Of a stretch of 50,052 bases of DNA, positions 45,219-50,052 are shown piece after piece. Within the stretch, counting starts at the first letter, position 1; every line of letters begins with the position of its first letter. A model generated the notes under the pieces. It was not told the DNA's origin. It saw nothing but the letters and a program-made list of their open reading frames with translations, and did not search any database. The DNA lies in contig JANXWV010000008.1 in NCBI GenBank assembly GCA_025350965.1, positions 1 through 50,052 of the forward strand. Direction: 5' to 3'. Source of the DNA: Rhizobacter sp. GTDB lineage: Bacteria; Pseudomonadota; Gammaproteobacteria; Burkholderiales; Burkholderiaceae_C. The translations under genes were made by a program, and so were the position numbers.

Positions 45219-46199
45219 TCAGCGCTCGCGGACGGAATCTTGCGTCTTCTGTTCCTGAGCTGTGATCCTTTGGGATTGCACGTTCGCCCGCTCCGCGCGA
45301 TCAGCGTCCGCCAAGACCGGCATCTCACCGACAAACGTGTAGACAGACTGCGCCAGGTGCCGGTCGACCTTGTTGCTGGACGCTGCCAAAGCCCGCGCGA
45401 TCGCTCGCCAAGCAACGACAGCCGCCGCACGGGTGGCCATCGTCTTGGCACCAGATTTCGTCGTCGGCCGCGTCGTGCGCAACCGCCCCTCGTCGTTGGC
45501 GTTGATGCGCCACAACGGCTCGTAGTTGCGTACATGTCCGCGCGTCGTCTGCCGTGTCGCTTCTGCTTCGACTTCATGGCCACGAAGTTTCTCAGCAAAA
45601 GTCTCGCGCCACCGGTGCAGGTCTGCCTTGAGCGGGTTCAGTCGCTTGCCGTGCTTGGACTCCGCGCGCACGCTGATGTGAACGTGCGGATTGGCTTCGT
45701 GGTCGTGGAGGACCATCACATACTTGTGGTCCGCAAGCTCGAACTGAGCGAACTCGCGCGCGGCACGCTGAACTATCAGCTGATCGGTCCCGCGCGGCAT
45801 CGACAGCATGATGTTGTAAGCCTCGCGCCGGTCACCGATGTCGTCGATCAACGTGCCGCCAAAACGCCAGTCGTCGGCCAGATCAGGCAGCGTGTGCTTG
45901 CCGCGCAACGTCTCACCGCGCTCGTCCTCGACGTCGAGCCGACCGTTCTTGCTGATGTAGCGGAAATGCGCAGCGATGGCATTCATGCCTCGCCCGCCAC
46001 CAGCAACCTTGACCATCACTTGAGGAGCGCGGCGGACCACTGTCGCTTCGATGTGTTCTCGGATCGCAGCGGCCCGTTGCCTTGCAGCGAGCGCCCCCAA
46101 CTTGGGCTGCTGCTTCGTCTTGACGATGCGGTTGCCTGGATAGAAGAGGCGGTCACCCCACTGGATGAGTACGCCATCGATGTTGGGCGCTTGGGTCAT
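45219..46199 (-). CDS. Relaxase / mobilisation nuclease (MobA/VirD2-like)
   Basis: Predicted to nick oriT and lead DNA into a recipient. The 326-residue protein contains PQVMVKVAGGGRGMNAIAAHFRYI, YNIMLSMPRGTD and the metal-binding histidine triad in HDHEANPHVHISVRAESKHGKRL, plus LNPLKADLHRWRETFAEKLR. The N-terminal Tyr nucleophile may lie in GDRLFYPG. The tail is charged. It follows the MobC-like gene by 16 bp. Confidence 0.82.
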   Translation of the reverse strand: MTQAPNIDGVLIQWGDRLFYPGNRIVKTKQQPKLGALAARQRAAAIREHIEATVVRRAPQVMVKVAGGGRGMNAIAAHFRYISKNGRLDVEDERGETLRGKHTLPDLADDWRFGGTLIDDIGDRREAYNIMLSMPRGTDQLIVQRAAREFAQFELADHKYVMVLHDHEANPHVHISVRAESKHGKRLNPLKADLHRWRETFAEKLRGHEVEAEATRQTTRGHVRNYEPLWRINANDEGRLRTTRPTTKSGAKTMATRAAAVVAWRAIARALAASSNKVDRHLAQSVYTFVGEMPVLADADRAERANVQSQRITAQEQKTQDSVRER

Positions 46200-46215
46200 G
46201 CAGTTCTCCGGTACG

Positions 46216-46788
46216 TCATGTGACCGAGGGCTTCGATGCCACCGATGTCGGCCGCCTCGGTCGCAGGTCGGCCAAGACGCCCGATGCCAGCGTCAGATGC
46301 CCGCGAATGTCATCGTCCAGCGTCATCAGCATGTCGCGGTACTCCAGCGCGGCATGTACGTTGCCCTCTCGAAGCAGCTTGGTCAGGTGACGAATGTTTC
46401 GGCTCAGTGTCGAGAGCTCGCCACGGGACGCGATGAGCGCCGCGGTGTGATCAGCGCGGCTCGAGCCGGCGGACAACGCGGGCACGTCCGCCACCAGACC
46501 GGCGACGAAGGCGCCTGGAGCCAGTCCGGCTCGGCGAGCCGCGTCCAAAGTGGCTCCTGCGTCTGCACGGCTCATGCGCAGGGACAGTCTTACTCGATCG
46601 TTCTGGGCCGGAGCCGCGCTTATCGCGACGCGATCGCAGCTTGCCGCCTCGGACTGCCCCAATGCAGCAGACAGCGCGTCACGGACCAGCACGGACGGCG
46701 AGACGCCACGCGCGCGAGCCCGTTCGAACAGTGCGGCCCTCAAGCCACGCAAATCCACGCTGATTCGATCTCTTGACGAGGGTGCCAT
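46216..46788 (-). CDS. Relaxosome accessory protein (MobC-like)
   Basis: 190 residues from ATG 46788 with GGAGG upstream. The N-terminus SSRDRISVDLRGLRAALFERARARGVSPSVLVRDALSAAL looks like a ribbon-helix-helix DNA-binding unit. The C-terminal half (ALIASRGELSTLSRNIRHLTKLLREGN) has the L-S-RNI-HL pattern of MobC-type relaxosome proteins. With the adjacent relaxase it forms a mobilisation pair. Confidence 0.72.
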   Translation of the reverse strand: MAPSSRDRISVDLRGLRAALFERARARGVSPSVLVRDALSAALGQSEAASCDRVAISAAPAQNDRVRLSLRMSRADAGATLDAARRAGLAPGAFVAGLVADVPALSAGSSRADHTAALIASRGELSTLSRNIRHLTKLLREGNVHAALEYRDMLMTLDDDIRGHLTLASGVLADLRPRRPTSVASKPSVT

Positions 46789-47199
46789 ACCCGAGCCTCC
46801 TGACATGCGGAACGTGTCAGACAACGGCACCGGCCTGCCTATCTCTGCACTCACCTACGCATTCATATTCGTCTCGAATCGAGGTCAACCGACCGATGAT
46901 TTCGGGCGAAGAATCATCGGCAGCGAGACCGCGGATCGAGCGAGGCTTCGTCTACCGCCGGCCTTGCCAACACGAATGCCCGATCAAAGATTGACGCTCA
47001 TCGAACCCGAGAGCCCGGCATCGATCGGCCGAGACGAGAACATGTGTCTAGCCACTGAACAGTCGCGGCAAGGCAGCCGAACAGGAACCGAGATGAGCTT
47101 CCACGAACTCAGAGTCGAGCGATGATCGGACGGGCGACGAGTGCGTACCAGTCGCTGCAGACCACGCCCCCCCAGCCGTGCACGGCCTGCCCGAATGAT
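46789..47199. other. Candidate oriT region with inverted repeat at 46893-46920
   Basis: About 410 bp without a supported gene upstream of the MobC-like gene, the usual place for oriT. CCGATGATT and AATCATCGG form a perfect 9-bp inverted repeat with a 10-nt loop at 46893-46920. The nick site is not identifiable from sequence alone. Confidence 0.4.
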
Positions 47200-47216
47200 G
47201 TAGGATTTAATCCTAC
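47200..47216. promoter_or_regulatory. Palindrome upstream of the toxin-antitoxin pair (antitoxin operator)
   Basis: GTAGGATT and AATCCTAC flank a single T, a perfect 17-bp palindrome 20 bp before the antitoxin ATG. Antitoxins of the ribbon-helix-helix class repress their own operon through such sites. Confidence 0.65.
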
Positions 47217-47236
47217 TCATCCTGCGGCAGGTCACC

Positions 47237-47515
47237 ATGCGTTCAACCCAACAGTTCAGCATCACGCTGCCCAACGAGATGGCGGACGCGGTCAGGGCCA
47301 AGGTCGCAGGCGGTCAGTACGCGACCGAAAGCGAAGTCATTCGCGACGGGCTCCGTGCCCTGCTTGCGCGTGATCAGGCGGTCGAGGATTGGTTGCGCAA
47401 CGACGTGGCCGCCACCTACGATGCGCTGAGGGCCGATCCGTCGAAGGCGGTCAGCGTGGGCAAGGTCAGGGCCCGGCTCGCCGCCGAGCACAAGAAGGCC
47501 TCCGCCAAGGTGTGA
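47237..47515 (+). CDS. ParD/CopG-type ribbon-helix-helix antitoxin
   Basis: 92 residues: QQFSITLPNEMADAVRAKVAGGQYATESEVIRDGLRALLARD is the ribbon-helix-helix of ParD-type antitoxins, followed by a flexible toxin-binding tail. The TGA overlaps the toxin ATG by one base, the classical type II layout. A 17-bp palindrome lies upstream. Confidence 0.93.
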   Translation: MRSTQQFSITLPNEMADAVRAKVAGGQYATESEVIRDGLRALLARDQAVEDWLRNDVAATYDALRADPSKAVSVGKVRARLAAEHKKASAKV

Positions 47516-47835
47516 TGTCGTACACCGTCGTCTTCGCACCCCAGGCCGAAGACCAGTTGGCCGAGCTGTACGGCTACATCGCCGCAAGGGCATCGGCGGC
47601 CACCGCTGCGCGCTACACCGACGCCATCGTGTCGCTCTGCGAGAGCTTGAGCGAGTTCCCTCACCGAGGTACGCCGCGTGAAGACATTCGGCCGGGACTG
47701 CGAACCACGAACCACAAGGGTCGTACCGTGATCGCCTTTGCCGTGGATGACACCACCTTGCGCGTGTCCATTCTCGGCGTGTACTACGGCGGCCAGGATT
47801 ACGAAGCCGCGATGCACTCCGAGTCCGACGACTGA
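47515..47835 (+). CDS. RelE/ParE-family toxin
   Basis: 106 residues, MSYTVVFAPQAEDQLAELYGYIAARASAATAARYTDAI, with FPHRGTPREDIRPGLRTTNHKGRTVIAF and VSILGVYYGGQDYE. This is the ParE branch of the RelE/ParE fold (gyrase or ribosome target). It is translationally coupled to the antitoxin. It likely stabilises the mobile region. Confidence 0.92.
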   Translation: MSYTVVFAPQAEDQLAELYGYIAARASAATAARYTDAIVSLCESLSEFPHRGTPREDIRPGLRTTNHKGRTVIAFAVDDTTLRVSILGVYYGGQDYEAAMHSESDD

Positions 47836-47912
47836 GCCGAAGGGGTCAGACGCTTTGCGCGATCGCAGATTCCGACGGCGACAGCACCGCCAGCGTTTAG
47901 CAGCTAGACAGC

Positions 47913-49226
47913 TCAGGCCTTGGTGATGCGCAGCAGCTGGACGCTGCTCGCGAGCACGGCGGCTCGGTCGGTGCCGTGCGACTTTTGCACGAACACGTAC
48001 CCGGCCTCTTCAGGAACCGCGCCGAGTTCGATCGTCACCTCCGCACCGTCGTAACGCGCCCACAGCGTCATTGAACCGGGCAACGAACGGATGGACTTTG
48101 ACGCGGCGTCCGAAGCCGCAGCGGTCGCCCGCGTCGCCCCCGCGAGGGCGACTGACTCGCCGGCCGGCGCGGCGGTCGCTCTGCCCGAGTCGGACGCGGC
48201 TTCGGGTGTCGGCGTGGGCGACGCGGGTGCGCACTGGCGCGGCGTCGAATCGATCCGCTTCAGTTCGTCCTTCAGCGCCTGCACTTCAGTGCGGCCCACG
48301 TGGTCCTGATCCGCCAGCCAACCCTCGACGGATTTGGGCGAAGCCGCATGCAGATTGCGCAACTCGTACAGCGCCGTGATCCGGCGACAGCGACTGCTGC
48401 GGTACAGGTCGAGCAACCAGTCGGGCGCATCGATCAGGGCGCAGAGGAACGTGACGTAGCCGCGCGTCTCGCCGAGTCGGCGCGCGATTTCGGCCTGGCT
48501 GTCACCGTTGCGCATCTGCCGCTGAAAGAAGAGCGCCAGCTCCAGCGACTTGAGGCTTTCGCGCTGCTCGTTCTCGATGACCTGGTCGTAGGTGTCGGCC
48601 ATCGGATCGACGAAGGCGGGCACCTCGGTTTTGCCTGCGAGCTTCGAGGCACGCAATCGTCGGGCACCGAAGTTCAGCATCCAGCGTCCGGGCTCACTTG
48701 GGTGCGGCCGTACCGAAATCGGTTGTCGCACGCCGCGTTGCGTGATGGTGTCTGCCACTTGCTGCAAGGCCTCGGCGTCGAACTGTCGACGCGGTTGATC
48801 GGGGTCTTCGTCGAAGTCGGACGACGCCAGCGCGGCAATCAACGGGATGTCGGAGTTTGGATTCGTGTCGATCACGCACACGTCGAACTGTTTATCGACA
48901 CTGCCGAGGAACGTGCGGAAGGCACGCGCGAACGGCGGGTGCATCGCGGGCTGACGTTCCAGCCCCAGCAGCGCACGCTCGCTGGGTATCAGCACGAACG
49001 GCTTCGGCGGCAAGCTACCGACGCTGCCGGTCATCAACCCGTCGGCCGTGAATGCAGCCAGGGCCGCACGCTCGGACATGCGCAGCGGCTTGCTGAAGTT
49101 GCCCTGGTGGTCGAGGTCGATGGCGAGCACCCGCTGGCCGTGCTGCGCGAAGTAGTGAACCAGCAGCGTGGCGACGGCGGATTTGCCGACGCCACCTTTC
49201 TGATTCGCGAGAACGAGCGTCTTCAC
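47913..49226 (-). CDS. ParA-ParB (KorB-like) fusion protein produced by deletion
   Basis: 437 residues in one frame. Residues 1-138 are the N-terminal part of a ParA ATPase: ANQKGGVGKSAVAT (deviant Walker A), VLAIDLDHQGNFS, FDVCVIDTNPNSDIPLIAALASSDF. At about residue 139 (near 48812) it changes to a ParB/KorB protein: DEDPDQPRRQFDAEALQQVADTI, GVRQPISVRPHP, NFGARRLRASKLAG, QVIENEQRESLKSLELALF, then a helix-turn-helix (AEIARRLGETRGYVTFLCALI) and a KorB-like C-terminal SH3 region. The ParA part lacks its C-terminal half and ParB its N-terminus. The exact in-frame join looks like a deletion between adjacent parA and parB. Whether it is still functional is uncertain. Confidence 0.85.
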   Translation of the reverse strand: MKTLVLANQKGGVGKSAVATLLVHYFAQHGQRVLAIDLDHQGNFSKPLRMSERAALAAFTADGLMTGSVGSLPPKPFVLIPSERALLGLERQPAMHPPFARAFRTFLGSVDKQFDVCVIDTNPNSDIPLIAALASSDFDEDPDQPRRQFDAEALQQVADTITQRGVRQPISVRPHPSEPGRWMLNFGARRLRASKLAGKTEVPAFVDPMADTYDQVIENEQRESLKSLELALFFQRQMRNGDSQAEIARRLGETRGYVTFLCALIDAPDWLLDLYRSSRCRRITALYELRNLHAASPKSVEGWLADQDHVGRTEVQALKDELKRIDSTPRQCAPASPTPTPEAASDSGRATAAPAGESVALAGATRATAAASDAASKSIRSLPGSMTLWARYDGAEVTIELGAVPEEAGYVFVQKSHGTDRAAVLASSVQLLRITKA

Positions 49227-49269
49227 CGTGCGATCTCCCCAAACTCAAAAGCGCGCCCAGACACGCAAA

Positions 49270-49294
49270 CGCCGGCCCGAAGATCGGGCCGGCG
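49270..49294. repeat. Perfect 11-bp hairpin upstream of the ParA-ParB gene
   Basis: Arms CGCCGGCCCGA and TCGGGCCGGCG with loop AGA. The half GATCGGGCCGG recurs at 49744-49753 in another intergenic gap, so it is probably a repeated operator or transcript-end hairpin of the mobile element. Confidence 0.55.
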
Positions 49295-49336
49295 CGGCGT
49301 CGGGAAGTCAAAGCCGGCATGCAGGCCGGCGGGGTG

Positions 49337-49696
49337 TCAGCCGTCGTCCGGCCATTGCAGGCCCCAGCGGTCGATGACGGACCGCACGCGCGCGTCGCCG
49401 TCAGGCACGAGCGTGTGCAGGTCGGCACGCGCCCGGCGCAGTGCATCGAGACAGCGCAGCATGTCGTCGCTGATCTCGATGTCGAGCGCGCGCAGATCGA
49501 ACAGGTCGAAGGCGACCGCCTGCCCGTTGTAGGTCGCGGCGATGAACTGCACCACGCGGACGATCTGGGCCGAGTCGCGCTGCTCGGCCAGCACCAGCAG
49601 GCGGGCGAAAGCCTGCGCACCGATGGCAGTGGCATCGCGCGAACGCGGCTCGAACGAATCGAGCGCGTCGATGTGGGTATCGGGTTGACGGGTCAT
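49337..49696 (-). CDS. Small plasmid/ICE-type protein (DUF7673-like)
   Basis: 119 residues, MTRQPDTHIDALDSFEPRSRD. The segment RVVQFIAATYNGQAVAFDLFDLRALDIEISDDMLRCLDALR resembles small proteins on integrative elements that share FDLTDLWAVDxxIxDDM. Function unknown, probably soluble. ATG 49696 is preferred over a TTG at 49723. It lies between the ParA-ParB gene and the DUF932 gene with hairpins on both sides. Confidence 0.65.
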   Translation of the reverse strand: MTRQPDTHIDALDSFEPRSRDATAIGAQAFARLLVLAEQRDSAQIVRVVQFIAATYNGQAVAFDLFDLRALDIEISDDMLRCLDALRRARADLHTLVPDGDARVRSVIDRWGLQWPDDG

Positions 49697-49733
49697 CGCG
49701 TTGACTTCTGCGGCGAACGACAAGGCTCGGCCG

Positions 49734-49753
49734 CCGGCCCATGATCGGGCCGG
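49734..49753. repeat. Short inverted repeat, second copy of the GGGCCGG hairpin
   Basis: CCGGCCC and GGGCCGG are separated by ATGATC. It shares GATCGGGCCGG with the hairpin at 49284-49294 and sits in the next intergenic gap. Confidence 0.45.
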
Positions 49754-49765
49754 AACCGGTCAAAT

Positions 49766-49799
49766 GACGCGATGACTTTTTGCCACAAATCATCGCGTC
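49766..49799. promoter_or_regulatory. Perfect 10-bp inverted repeat downstream of the DUF932 gene
   Basis: GACGCGATGA and TCATCGCGTC with a 14-nt loop. There is no T-tract beyond the stem on either strand, so a protein-binding site is as likely as a terminator. Confidence 0.45.
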
Positions 49800-49804
49800 G
49801 AGCG

Positions 49805-50052
49805 TCAAGCCTTGAGCTTGCGCATCTCCTCGGCCAGCACCCACAGCGCGCGGTTCAGACTCACGCCCCGGTCGATGCTGCCTACGGCGCGCGTATGGAT
49901 GCGACGGCCCTGCACGCTGCGGCCGGGCTGACCACCGCGCAGGGTGTTCTCCTGCACGCGCTGGAACGTGGTCCAGAGGCTGTGCCCCAGGTCTTCAGGG
50001 CGGCGCGCTTCGATGAGCTGCTCGGCCGTGATCGGCGGCGGGGTTTGGTCCT
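49805..50052 (-). CDS. DUF932-domain protein, C-terminal part (cut by window end)
   Basis: The last 81 residues of a plasmid/phage-type DUF932 protein: ITAEQLIEARRPEDLGHSLW, TFQRVQENTLRGGQPGRS, GRRIHTRAVGSIDRGVSLN and RALWVLAEEMRKLKA, then TGA at 49805-49807. The start lies beyond position 50052. Such proteins are common on plasmids and ICEs; function unknown. Confidence 0.8.
   Translation of the reverse strand, partial: DQTPPPITAEQLIEARRPEDLGHSLWTTFQRVQENTLRGGQPGRSVQGRRIHTRAVGSIDRGVSLNRALWVLAEEMRKLKA

Noticed and set aside
45176..45598. Minus-strand frame of 140 codons overlapping the relaxase end
   Set aside because: Out of frame with the relaxase, which has the conserved motifs; no family resemblance or ribosome site.

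Overview
The window is GC-rich, densely coding DNA, and the gene content suggests a betaproteobacterium of the order Burkholderiales (urt-type amide transporter, AmiC/AmiR, COQ7, WS/DGAT, IncP-like KorB). This placement rests on protein resemblance only. No rRNA, tRNA or CRISPR array was seen.

Layout. 1-9.4 kb: a wax-ester/diacylglycerol acyltransferase, two decayed small genes, a catalase-family protein, a complete modABC-modE molybdate unit with a candidate ModE box, then a scar. In the scar an IS66 element lies between a frameshifted GntR regulator and the tail of a CaiB-type CoA-transferase. 9.4-14.8 kb: a YyaL-type thioredoxin-fold protein, an amidase-signature amidase resembling those paired with nitrile hydratases, an AmiC-like ligand sensor, and a divergent MarR regulator.

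14.9-42.4 kb is the centre of interest: a nitrile/amide island of nearly 28 kb, almost all on the minus strand. Reading in the direction of transcription: urtABCDE (short-chain amide/urea ABC importer), amiE (aliphatic amidase), a MoxR-type AAA+ ATPase, a VWA protein and a tubulin/FtsZ-like protein. Next is a cobalt-type nitrile hydratase in three-subunit form (alpha, split beta) with its accessory protein and a CobW-family GTPase. Last come two more tubulin-like proteins flanking a small unknown protein, a second MoxR-VWA pair, a second CobW GTPase, a NiCoT Ni/Co permease, a peroxiredoxin, a TonB-dependent receptor and two thioredoxin-like [2Fe-2S] ferredoxins. The divergent amiC-amiR pair at 40.6-42.4 kb codes for an amide sensor and an ANTAR antiterminator. 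Promoter-leader-terminator arrangements lie upstream of urtA and of the tubulin-like gene at 25148-26713, and both are candidate AmiR targets.

How it may work together (inference): nitriles are hydrated to amides by the Co-nitrile hydratase and amides are hydrolysed by AmiE or the signature amidase. UrtABCDE imports short amides, the TonB receptor and NiCoT bring in cobalt, and CobW proteins and the accessory protein help metallation. The three tubulin-like GTPases with two MoxR/VWA pairs are the unexplained part. MoxR-VWA pairs elsewhere act as metal-insertion or activation machines (NorQD, CbbQO), so a GTP-dependent polymer or scaffold working with such a machine on nitrile hydratase or amidase is the candidate undescribed system.

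42.7-45.2 kb: a DCC-COQ7 fusion gene, a DUF4149/MFS deletion chimera and a gene-free stretch. 45.2-50 kb: a degraded mobilisable element with a relaxase, a MobC-like protein, a candidate oriT, a ParD/ParE-type toxin-antitoxin pair, a ParA-ParB deletion fusion, a small plasmid-type protein and a DUF932 protein cut by the window end.
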